Source of the DNA: Tubiluchus corallicola
Taxonomy: Eukaryota; Priapulida; Priapulimorpha; Priapulimorphida; Tubiluchidae
Direction: 5' to 3'
DNA length: 64,000 bases
Assembly: GCA_030141605.1 (NCBI GenBank)
Contig: JAQGDQ010000001.1
Location: 1,054,001-1,118,000, forward strand
In this document: piece after piece, positions 24,223 to 54,887 of the stretch
How positions within the stretch are numbered: position 1 is the stretch's first letter
How the letters are laid out: each line of letters begins with the position of its first letter
Made by a program: the position numbers and the translations under genes
The notes under the pieces: model-generated
What the model was told of the DNA's origin: nothing
Database searches by the model: none
Seen by the model: only the letters and a program-made list of their open reading frames with translations

Positions 24223-24777
24223 TTCCAGACACTAATAAATGGAATACCGTACATCTTCTTGACAACCTATTTTACTATTATTATTACATTTACTAGTGTG
24301 TTTAAAAATTTTCTAGAATTTTATGTAAAAAAATATAGTTAAAGAATATTATTCTAGCACACTGTGAGCCAGCTGTGTTAATTTTTGTCTGCCAGGACTA
24401 CTTATTCCAAAGATAAGCTTGAAATTGCAGGCATGCGCACATGGGTACCCGAAGTGTATTGATCTAGAGGTGTGAGTGGCTTCAGTCTATGACTACAGCA
24501 GATGATGTTGGTTTGCTTGCGCGGAGGCGTCTGATCACTCCTCGCCATAACGTTAGATCAATTAACGTTCAGATATTTTGCTTCTCTTACCTACGGATTC
24601 AAGTAGGCAGGTGATAGTAGAAAATCTCAGCATCTTCGTTTCATGGAAAAGGAAATTGCCTACTGCGAATTCGAACTTCGTCTTGGATGTCACTGTGATG
24701 CTTCCTTTGTGTGCACATACTAAATGTTCTCGTTCTTCTTATCAATGTTGTAAAGTGAATAACAACAACTCACTGGT

Positions 24778-45215
<20,438 letters not shown>

Positions 45216-46077
45216 CGTCATCACTTTGCTAATTACTTGCGCCTGTGTAGGTTAGTCTTTCAATCCGTGTTAAAATTCGATTCTACATTTACTGTCCATA
45301 AGAAAATAAGAAAAACTCAACGTGACGGTTAAATATTTTACTTGTGGATTGTAGCTGTTGCTAGAAATTTTCTGTGTCCATTTTTCCTGTGGCTAGAAAT
45401 CATACTTTTGTGCTGCACGATTTTTATAGCGAAGCAGTAAGAGTTGATCAGAGTATCCTGGATTATTTGTCATCAGCCTGCAGATTGTCGTCGAATTATT
45501 CTCATTCCAATCAAGATGATCCCGGAGAGACACTAGGCTTGTCCAATGATTAGGTTCAATTGAGTAGTGTCAATGCAGTGAAGGAATAGAGTTAATTTAT
45601 CTACTCTGAAGGACGGGCAACTTACGTAATAAGCAACTTGCGTAATCATGACCATTGCCATATATTTGTATCTATAATTAAGGAAGCTTTCGTTAAAAAT
45701 AACGATTTTGTTTGCTGCTAAGTTCTATAACATTTAATACATGTTCTTTGTGCAATTACTTTGATAGACCCAGTATTGCTAAAACAGCATTATTGTATTT
45801 TTACAAAGCGCTTTAGTAACGTAGCAACGTTTTTTCACTTTGCCATTAATGGCATACTGCAATTTGAAGACATTATTGCTATCTCTATTCACTTTAGCTC
45901 AAGGATCACGTGGCGTGTTATGATAATCAGCAGTTAATTCCAGTTCTAATTATTGATTCCAATTTCCACATTAGCGCAATTAACTCATGCATTATACTTC
46001 TTTGCCATTAATGTCGCATCGTCAGGTTTGTCTACTCAAATTCTAGCTACTCCTAAAATTCAATCAATTTCAATTTC

Positions 46078-46083
46078 AATAAA
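46078..46083 (+). terminator. Candidate polyadenylation signal of the MOLO-1-like gene
   Basis: This is the first AATAAA after the stop at 45215, implying a 3' UTR of about 0.87 kb. No transcript evidence is available. Confidence 0.4.
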
Positions 46084-46220
46084 ATTCAATTTAGTTGCCG
46101 TGCTTTCAACGATAGCAGTGCATTTTGCTCTGCTTTCAACAATAGCAGAATCCTAACTCTGCTGACACTAAAAAACTAATCTAACAAAAGCCTTACTACT
46201 ACTTCATCTCGTTTTCATTT

Positions 46221-46278
46221 CATCATCATTATCATCATCAGCATCAACATCAGCATCATCATCATCATCATCATCGTC
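46221..46278. repeat. (CAT)n microsatellite
   Basis: Interrupted CAT/CAG/CAA triplets passing into pure CAT, about 140 bp beyond the candidate polyadenylation signal of the MOLO-1-like gene. Confidence 0.9.
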
Positions 46279-46279
46279 A

Positions 46280-48819
46280 TTGTACTCACCATGCTTATGG
46301 TCAACGTAATCATGATTACCATAAGCATCATCAAGCACATGTTTGACAAGTTTCAATTCTTCGTTCATTAAGCTTTTGTGATTTGTCATAATTGTTACTC
46401 TTTCCAAAAATATCACAGTGGGTTATTAGCAGTTCTTTGCGCACCGTGCTCGCTCTTGATTTTTGGCAATTCACAATGGCGACATGATTAGTAAGTGCAG
46501 ACTGGTTTAAAAAATTCGGAAAACTGTGCAACTGCTTCAAAAAATCTCCTTGAAAACGTTTCGTTTAAATTAAAGACAAAAGTTTAATTTCTGCCAGTCT
46601 TTCAACTTCCGATCCATTTTGACTTATAAGGCTTTATTGCTAAAATGTCAACATAGTCTACGTGCAAATTGTATATATTTTGGTACAAAAACAATGACAG
46701 AGTAATGTTGAAAAACCCAGTATGTAAATAACTAACTTGAACGAGATGTTGATTCAGTTGTTGTTTATTAGTAAAATATGTATTCTGTGTTATTAGAATA
46801 TTCTGTACATATATAATATTATATTATCTAAGGGATAAGTAATGTTTTGGTTAAGTTGGTAGGTTGCATGATCTAAATTTTATTGTTTTAAACATAGGCG
46901 AAAAATTTATGGAAATCGCTAGCAGTAGTATAAATTTCTTAAATTTATTCTTGCAAATCTAGCAGGGGTGTTTTGCTAGTAAACCTAATTACGGGATTTG
47001 CCTGTTTTTACTTTGAGTATGCATAACGCATAATCAGCAAATGTGTGTAAATATTACTTATAAAAAGTTATTTTAATACATGTATTTAAAGTTCGGATAC
47101 TTATAAATAAGATTAATTACACCCTTATTTGTAAGCGCAGCATAATATGAATTGCATATGGCTTTTAATTGTGTCAGAATTGTACAGAAAAACAGGTGGT
47201 TGTTCTCCTTGTTGGTGGTATGCGTTTCTTTAGATATAATTTCACCTAGACAGTAATTGTACACAAAAATTTATAAGAGATTTTAACACTGAAATGATAT
47301 ACGTAGCGTATAACTAATATTTTTGCGAATGCAGCGAATTATATGTATGCTTGAGGTAAGTATAATATATATGTCTAGCAATACTTCCATTCACTGTACC
47401 GCCGTTTTGTCTCAAACGTTAAGTTAAACAGAAAGCAATTAGATCAGAACAAACCTTTCTTATTATATTCATTGTAATTATATGATTCCCTAGTCAAAGT
47501 GGTGAGGTGGCGCCACTGCCCACGTAGATCTGAATTGACTTCGCAATCTGACTGCATCGCTACATGTACGGAAATTAATCCGTAGCGCATTTGTTTTAAT
47601 AGTTTTGTATGCGTCTAATATATATATATATATATATATGCCGACATCAGATCGTTTACTTCAGGACTGTTGTAAGGTGAGAAACATTTCCCATTTTTGC
47701 AAGAACTATTATTAAAATCTAAAAATTGGTTGCTTTGACAAAATGCAAAATTTGCGAAATTACTTGGCGGGTAAGGTGGCGGCGTTTACCACGTATCCAG
47801 GTAAGGTGGCGTTTACCCCATGTCGGGTAAGGTGGCGTTTACCACATATCCAGAATGCATTTATGCGTTAGCCAAATGCGGAATAGTGTCGTATAAAATA
47901 TCAATAGGAAATAGCTGCAGAAAAATAACTTATATCGCAGGTCTGATAAACGGGTGCATTGAAAACATTATAAACCGATGTTATCTATTCCGCATCCACA
48001 TAACACATTCCGGATGTCTGGTAAACGTCACTTAAGATGTTACTGTTCGATTCCATAACAACTTCGCTTATACATGTATGTGTTTACAGTACTTCATCAG
48101 TGATTTCTTTTGATCGTTCTGGGCCTTGTTTTAGTTGCCACAATTTTGGTACAGTGATGTATTGTATCGAGGAAACAGTGCACAGTGAGAGCAGCTTTGG
48201 TGTACAAGGTTGATTTTACGTACATAATATTAATTTATATTTTCTGTTATATTGTGCATACTACGTAGGCTTAAAAATAAAAAATGACTAATTCTTGTTA
48301 TATTGCTGTTGTTATTATCAACGTTGTTGTTACTTCTCGTTCAAGACGTTTATTAGCACTTATTTGTCTTTTCAGTTTAGCTGTATGTAATAATATCCTG
48401 CACATCTCATATTTTTGGATTTTCTTAGAGGCCGTGTACTTACGTTATTTAAAGTAGTCTTATATACTGCACACTTGTGCGCTCTTATTGTGTCGATTAC
48501 CAATGAAAATAAAATAATTGATCGTAAAACATCTTTAATCTATTATGGCTAACGGTGTTTTTTTGTTCTATTTTGATCAATTTAAGAAATTTGCAAGAAT
48601 AAAATTAGTTGAAATTATTGTATAACGTATCAAATATACTGCAATATTTAATTTGCAAATTTGACTTATAATTATAGTGTTCTACTTGTACGACATTTAC
48701 AAAATTACTCTCATTTCAGTAATCTAGATTTGCTCTCCCTGCATAACAGCCTATGAAAGGTTCTTTTTACAAAGCTTTCGTATAAAAAAACTAGAATGTG
48801 GGCAAGTAGGTTTATGTTT
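46280..48819. other. Intergenic, with a GC-rich minisatellite at 47769-47852
   Basis: Mostly AT-rich with an (AT)n run at about 47616-47639. No gene is supported. Confidence 0.5.
47769..47852. repeat. Three-copy minisatellite, unit 25-31 bp
   Basis: Units start at 47769, 47800 and 47825. Each carries GGTAAGGTGGCGTTTACC (the first with an extra GGC). The ends GGTAA and TTACC are complementary, so each unit can form a small hairpin. Confidence 0.9.
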
Positions 48820-48846
48820 CAGGCCCTGTAATTTTGTCGGTAATAA

Positions 48847-50742
48847 AATGCCAAGATTCTAACCACCAGAATCCAGGCAACGGTCAAGCTCAACCCACTC
48901 CAGAGAGCCTTCCAACCAAGAGACGGCTGTTCCGAAAACCTGACTCTCCTAAACACCGTGATTCGGCATGCCCGAGCAAGTCATGGGGAATTAAACATCG
49001 CATTCCTCGACTTAGCAAAGGCGTTCGACACGGTTCCTCACACCTCGATCGTGAGGGCAATGCGAAGGTTCGGCCTTCCAGAGCAGGTTCAGCAAATCAT
49101 TGGGGATATGTATACGGGTGCTGCTACACGGATATCGATACCGGAAGCAAATACCCGCCGTATTAGCATCACGTCAGGTGTTAAGCAGGGATGCCCGCTA
49201 TCACCCCTGCTTTTCAACCTGGTAATCGACGAACTGATCTCGAAAGTCGGTTCTCGATTTGGCTATGGGATCGACGAGCACCAAGTGGCTATAGTTGGTT
49301 TTGCCGACGACCTAGTCCTAATGTCAGGCTCAAAACATGGCATGGGAGTTTTGCTGGAGACAGCCAATGGCTTCTTCACGAAACGAGGCATGGCTTTAAA
49401 CGCCAACAAATGCAAAGCCATGAGACTAGTCAAGGCATACCGGCGAAAGGCTATGAAAGTGCTAATAGAACCCACATGGGAGATCAGCCAGACTCCTATT
49501 CCAATGCTGGGAGTCAGTGACGCATACAAATACCTGGGAATTCCTATGACTGCTAAGGGACGACCCACCATGGACACCAAGTCTCTTAAAGCATGGCTTA
49601 TAAGAGTGGAAGGGGCACCACTCAAACCTCAACAAAAGGTGGATATGATCAGACAATATGTGATTCCGCGTCTGACATACCACTTCCGTATATGTGAGGT
49701 TCATATGAATGGCCTCAAGGGAGCAGACAGGCTTATAAGATCAAGCCTAAAACGTATACTTCATATGGCGACGGATGTCCCGAATGCATTCTTCTACATG
49801 CCAATGAAGAAGGGAGGGCTGGGATTTTCTTGTCTTGAAAAGGATGTTCCTTTGATGAAAGTCAAGATGCTCAGCCGATTGCAGGCCTCACCAGATCCGC
49901 TGGTGAACATGAGTGCATCTGCTCCAGTGTGGAATAGGGAGCTTGCGTGGGCTAAGAGGGTGGCGAGCCTCGAAGCCTACAGTAACGCAAAAGACATAAA
50001 TCGTGCAAAAAGGGATAACGATCGCAAACATCTATCGGCATTCAACGGTAAAGTGCATGGGAAGGGTTTTGCAGCCGTGTCTGCTGACCCACTGAGTACC
50101 CATTACCTACGTAGCAGCACACTCCTGAGCGGGGGTGATTATATCTTGGTTCTCAAGATGATCACCAACTCTCTACCAGTTAGAGTTAACACCACGAGAG
50201 GACAACCCAATGCAATCAGGAGATGTCGCAGGTGCGGGAGACATGCAGAGAGTCAGGTTCACGTACTTCAACAGTGCATAACAGTAAACAATGCCATATC
50301 ACGAAGGCACAATGCACTGTGCGAGGTGCTCGCCGAAGCCTTGAAGGGGCAGGGCTTTACGGTCGTCAGGGAACCTTGGTTCGAGATCAACAGAACAAGG
50401 TACCACCCAGACATCCTGGCGACCAAAGGTGGTCATACGTACGTTATCGATCCGACCATCTCGGCAGCAGGAAACATCTACTCGCTTAGGGCCAGGTGCA
50501 GGGACAAGGCCCTGAAGTACGAACCGATCCTCGATGCCGTCAAACAGCGGTGCGGCTCTGCCACTGCCTCGTCGCACGGCATCTGTGTGGGCTTTCGTGG
50601 GGAATGGGCAGGAGGAGAGAACGACGTTCTCCTGAAGACACTCGGTCTTCTGAACGTCAGAGCCAAACTAGTCCGCTCGGTGATTAGAGGCTCATGTATG
50701 GTGTTTAGAAAGTTCCTGGGAAGGCAAAGGAGGGAGACCTAG
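48847..50742 (+). CDS. Reverse transcriptase / CCHC / restriction-like endonuclease polyprotein, 5'-truncated
   Basis: An open frame of 631 codons with no internal stop. In order: KILTTRI and NPLQRAFQPRDGCSENL (RT motif 0/1), LDLAKAFDTV (motif A), GVKQGCPLSPLLFNLVI (motif B), GFADDLVLM (catalytic FADD, codons from 49300), the thumb region, a zinc-binding C-x2-C-x8-H-x4-C from 50224, then RTRYHPDIL and YVIDPTI with a downstream KALKY. Known: CCHC followed by PD..(D/E)xK is the endonuclease of R2, NeSL, R4 and Hero elements; it nicks DNA and primes reverse transcription. The N-terminal zinc-finger/Myb DNA-binding part is missing. A frame change near 48850 separates the preceding RPV-like piece, so this copy cannot move by itself. 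Confidence 0.88.
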   Translation, partial: NAKILTTRIQATVKLNPLQRAFQPRDGCSENLTLLNTVIRHARASHGELNIAFLDLAKAFDTVPHTSIVRAMRRFGLPEQVQQIIGDMYTGAATRISIPEANTRRISITSGVKQGCPLSPLLFNLVIDELISKVGSRFGYGIDEHQVAIVGFADDLVLMSGSKHGMGVLLETANGFFTKRGMALNANKCKAMRLVKAYRRKAMKVLIEPTWEISQTPIPMLGVSDAYKYLGIPMTAKGRPTMDTKSLKAWLIRVEGAPLKPQQKVDMIRQYVIPRLTYHFRICEVHMNGLKGADRLIRSSLKRILHMATDVPNAFFYMPMKKGGLGFSCLEKDVPLMKVKMLSRLQASPDPLVNMSASAPVWNRELAWAKRVASLEAYSNAKDINRAKRDNDRKHLSAFNGKVHGKGFAAVSADPLSTHYLRSSTLLSGGDYILVLKMITNSLPVRVNTTRGQPNAIRRCRRCGRHAESQVHVLQQCITVNNAISRRHNALCEVLAEALKGQGFTVVREPWFEINRTRYHPDILATKGGHTYVIDPTISAAGNIYSLRARCRDKALKYEPILDAVKQRCGSATASSHGICVGFRGEWAGGENDVLLKTLGLLNVRAKLVRSVIRGSCMVFRKFLGRQRRET

Positions 50743-51005
50743 GTCATCTCCTGCGCAGGATGTCACTCGAGTTCTTACATCCAAATGTGTGAAAGGTTTA
50801 TACCTAGGGGAAATCCGACTACTCTATGAGTAGCCGGTGGATACCGTACCTTTACGGTATCGAAAAGGCGAGTTTTGTTGGGTCTGGAGAAATCCAGTTC
50901 CCACGGAATTGACGGATTCCGTATCTTTACGGAAGAATTTGGAATTTGGCAAGTTTGACTCGAGTCAAAAATCACACAGGTGAACAGATCCGACGCCTGT
51001 GAAAT
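50743..51005 (+). ncRNA. Structured 3' UTR of the RLE retrotransposon
   Basis: Several perfect local hairpins: a palindrome at 50749-50760; 50819-50833 (6-bp stem, TAT loop); 50840-50861 (9-bp stem, CCTT loop); 50884-50897 (5-bp stem, GAAA loop, a GNRA tetraloop); 50917-50934 (7-bp stem, TCTT loop); a palindrome at 50958-50967; and ACAGG pairing with CCTGT at 50976-51000. Known: R2-type reverse transcriptases bind folded 3' UTR RNA to start target-primed reverse transcription. That this UTR does so is inferred. Confidence 0.6.
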
Positions 51006-51010
51006 CTGAC

Positions 51011-51099
51011 AAAATAAAATAAAATAAAATAAAATAAAATAAAATAAAATAAAATAAAATAAAATAAAATAAAATAAAATAAAATAAAATAAAATAAAA
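51011..51099. repeat. (AAAAT)n tail of the retrotransposon
   Basis: About 17 pure AAAAT units directly at the 3' end of the element, in place of a plain poly(A). Confidence 0.95.
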
Positions 51100-51101
51100 A
51101 T

Positions 51102-52499
51102 CTTTCTAAATAGCACAAAAGACAATTATTTATTACTTTTATTTATTTATTAGGTGTTAATCATTTATTTATTAGGTATTGATTATTTATATACGAAGCA
51201 CCATATGCAATTACTTGTTGTGCGCATGCTAGCGTGGGCGCATTATTTAATATACAAACCTACAATATAATATATGTGTAATTATATAGATTAATTGCAG
51301 GGCACGTAAATTGGTCCAGTTTTTAATGTGCCAAATCCGCTACCTCGCATTGGAGTAAAACGACCAAGAAACAAATGGCAGAACCTTCAACAAAAGTAAA
51401 AGAAGGATCCCTCTCTCTCTCTGTGTCTGTCTCTCTCCCTCCCTTCCTCTCTCTGTCTCTCTCTCTCCCTCCCTTTCACTGTCTCTCTTTCTCCCTTTCT
51501 CAGAGAAAGAAAGAGAGGGAGAGAAAAATCAATAAAAAATGCTTTACTTTTTTACATAGTAGGCAGCCCATCACGCAGTCAGCTAGCCTCTTTCCTCAGG
51601 AAGAACAATAAAATTTTATTTACAAGAAAACTGAAGAAGTATTTGCAAGTACATAATACAAACTTATTGCTACAATTTTTTTCCTTTTCATGAAATGTTT
51701 TCAGTTTTTTTAAACTAATAATTGCTTTTAATTGAGATATTCTTCTTTTATTAAAATTGCAAAAGTGATTTTGGCTTATCGAAATTGCGCGTATGCCAAC
51801 ATTATTGGTCAACTTAAGAATATTATTATTACAGTCAAAACCCCGCTCAAAATTTTGTAATCATCCGCCGTTTGACGCCGCAGCCGCTAATCGCAAAAAC
51901 GAAATACGTAACAATAGCCTTATTCGTCACTTCCTCTTTTACACTTTGTTACAGTGCGGCTTAAGCGCATGTTACGAAAAATGGGCTTTATAACACAGCA
52001 GTCATGATCATGGTTATCACGGTACCGCCTTCTATTTGTCGGCCACGCGCATGTGACAAAAAGGCGCCGCTGCCAATCTTAGTAGATTCAATGAGCCGCA
52101 GGTAGCTTTGAAATTTGAGTATCCGAGGTAATTATTATTTAATATAAGCTTTGATTTAAAATAAGCTATTGTAGTTTTCAATATTTTAGAGCATTCTTTA
52201 TTCTGAACTCGTGTTTACACAATCATCCGGTTTTCCTTTAAAGTAATGACGGAACAAACCTCCAATTTATCATTATCATTAATGAAATAATGTATCATGT
52301 GCGTCACTTTTATATCTGAATAAATATTCCATTTAAATCTACTCAAGAACAATTACATTAGCATTCTAGTCCTTGGAGAAACTGAGAATACATCATTGCA
52401 TTGATGCAGCATTATCAAAACTTTCTCCATCGATTAAGAAATTATGTTACAGCTAGACTTGTCTAATTAGTTAAACGAGTTGCTTTGCTTTAAAGACAC
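51102..52499. other. Intergenic, with a CT/GA hairpin-like tract at 51412-51525
   Basis: A CT-rich tract (51412-51500) is followed directly by AGAGAAAGAAAGAGAGGGAG, which can pair back with it. Otherwise AT-rich with no supported gene. Confidence 0.5.
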
Positions 52500-54714
52500 T
52501 ATATTTGTGATACGTATGGCGGATAAACTGAAAAGACAAAGTAACTTATTTTCACAGATTTATTTATTTTTAAGCTGGTCAACAGTAATGGCGGATGCAA
52601 CCTCAGATAGAGGTCAACTTCTGGCCAAGCTTTAAGAAAATTTATTAAAAAGGCTAACAGAAAAGAATTCATTCTTTGGGAGCACAAATTATCAGTGTCC
52701 AGTTAAACTGTATGTTTAAACTCATCCCTGTAAAAATGAACAAACAAGTATTGTGGTATTTGATATTTAAGGTTACATTTGGTAATTTTCTTTGGTAATC
52801 TGTTGCCTGAGAACTGACTTACAAAATTCAGAGACAACTTTTACATTTAATTATCAATATACATTGGCATTTGAACTACAAAATTGATTTATTATAACAT
52901 AAGTGTAAAGAAATGTAGTTCTTATACATGCATTTTGTTCTAGCTACTAATATTTGGCTTTTGCATTTAAAATGGGATTCAGAATTCTGTGTTATAATGA
53001 ACCACCTGTTTTCTATTTACTATTTTGCAAACAATACTATTTGACAAAAATCGAATAAAAATACAATTACATTTTGATGATGATTATACTTCAGACAAAA
53101 CTACATAGCAAGTATTAAATACAGATGCAACAGATTAAAATAGCGTTATTTCCGCCTACAGATGGCAGCACGAACAAGAATTTGTTATGAACTGCTGCTC
53201 TGTACAGTAAGTTGTAATCTTGACTATTGAAGCTTGAGCAGCGACCATAGAAAATGATCATCATTCCACAAAGAGATTTATTGAAGCAAAACAAATCAAA
53301 ATCTTGGCTGCTATGAGAATTTATGCTATAATCAGACAGTTTTTTTATTTACAATCACAACTTCACGTCACATTAATAACACACATACATTTACAATGAT
53401 TACTGTTGAACTGACCAAAAAGATATGAAAAGATCAGCATGCGCTATCATCAAAGCACGAAAAGTATCAAAATTAACAAAGAGAATGCTTTCAACTTGGT
53501 ACTAAAACGTTTTCTGTGGTTTTCTGTGCGTTTGCTAGTTGTTTTTTTTCTGTTAATAATGTACAAACATTTGACAGTTTGACATTTATCATAATCTTTA
53601 TCCTATTGCTTTTAGCATTTTTAAGCTTAAAATTACCACTGTGAAGTTGTTGGCAATGAAAATCACCCCAAAATTATTACAAATAAGGTATACCAGTAAT
53701 TGTTAAATTACATATTTAGGCTTTCTACATCCTACGGTCAACAATTTTATATAGGCCACCTTTGGGCAACACTCTATCCTAGAAATGTGTACTGGCTAGC
53801 TAGCTAAAACTTGCACAAGCGACTTTTGTTTTTTTCTGATATAACTGGAATTCTAACACGCTGCATTTTCCATTAAGAACATGTAACAAAATGAGCAATG
53901 AAACAACCACATTGTGGCATTAACATCATCTTAATTACTTTAATGAGTAACATAGCCAATTGGCTCACAAAAACAATCAAACTATAAAATAACTTCTGTA
54001 TAACAAACAGACAGTGACCATTTCAGAATGACTTAAAGTATTCAGAAAAACCTGTGCAAAATCAAGGCATCAACATTGAATCTCTACATAAATTACTAAT
54101 GAAATGACAAATATGTTATAATCAGATCATTTAATAAAAAGCACAGTCAAGTCAATTTATAAAACACAACGATTAGATTCTATAATGTATATATAGATAC
54201 GCCATCAGCTCACTCAAAATTTTTATAAATTTCGTTTGCGGTATAAAGCTTCATTCAAATACATTTGACAAAGGCAGATTTCACGTTACTCATATAAAAG
54301 CATCAGGAATAGTTGCCTACATGAACAACATTCAGAGCTAAACAACAATAGCTGTTACATTTTAGAAGCAGTGAAAATGCATTTTAAGACAATAAAAATT
54401 AAATTTACACTTTTCCATCATAGTTGCACAGCATTGTGTAAAAAATTAATTCATACTTCAAAACAAAAAACTTTAAGATGCAGACTCATAGTAGAACTTT
54501 AAATTAGTAATAATCTAAAATAGACATTGCTATGAATGAACTTAGTACAATAAAACACCACACACCCACAAGTCCCAGAATTTTTAAATTTTGATTATTT
54601 GTCTCAAGAATGGAAAAAATGTAAATGACCTTAATTTTATAAATTCAGTACTTAAATATCAAATCTGCCAAATTGAATATAAAGATGCAGCCTTCGATGA
54701 ACAATGAGCCAATA
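52500..54714 (-). other. Downstream region and probable 3' UTR of the PKA regulatory-subunit gene
   Basis: AT-rich, without coding features. In minus sense the first AATAAA hexamers after the stop are at 53344-53349 and 53277-53282, with another at 52888-52893, so a 3' UTR of about 1.4 kb is plausible. Not supported by transcript data. Confidence 0.35.
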
Positions 54715-54887
54715 TTACTTTCCTAGCTCTATGTAGCTATTATAATTAGTAATATTGCGCTTAAGTATTTCAGAGCATGGTCCTAATACACGCTCAAAAC
54801 GTGCACGATCCAACTTCACACATTTTAATGTACCTACTGCTTGTACTGTAGCTGCCCGTGGCTTATCAAATATGAGAGCAATCTCGC
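54715..54887 (-). CDS. PRKAR1-like: PKA type I regulatory subunit, terminal exon with phosphate-binding cassette
   Basis: 173 nt after TTTTTTAG. It encodes [39 protein letters not shown] and [17 protein letters not shown], then TAA at 54717-54715. The cAMP-contacting Glu and Arg are intact. Confidence 0.95.

Larger units (their letters stand above)
48820..51101 (+). mobile_element. 5'-truncated RLE-type non-LTR retrotransposon (R2/NeSL/Hero-like)
   Basis: The element begins abruptly inside the reverse-transcriptase gene near 48820 (GPVILSVI in another frame), continues through the RT and C-terminal endonuclease to the stop at 50742, then a ~260-bp structured 3' UTR and a tail of AAAAT repeats to about 51100. 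It is much GC-richer than its AT-rich surroundings. R2-type elements normally target a specific site such as 28S rDNA; I see no rRNA sequence next to this copy, so it is either a truncated ectopic copy or a clade with another target preference. No clear target-site duplication was found. Confidence 0.85.

Noticed and set aside
49263-50666. Antisense and alternative-frame open stretches across the retrotransposon
   Set aside because: They overlap the well supported RT/endonuclease frame and show no family motifs.
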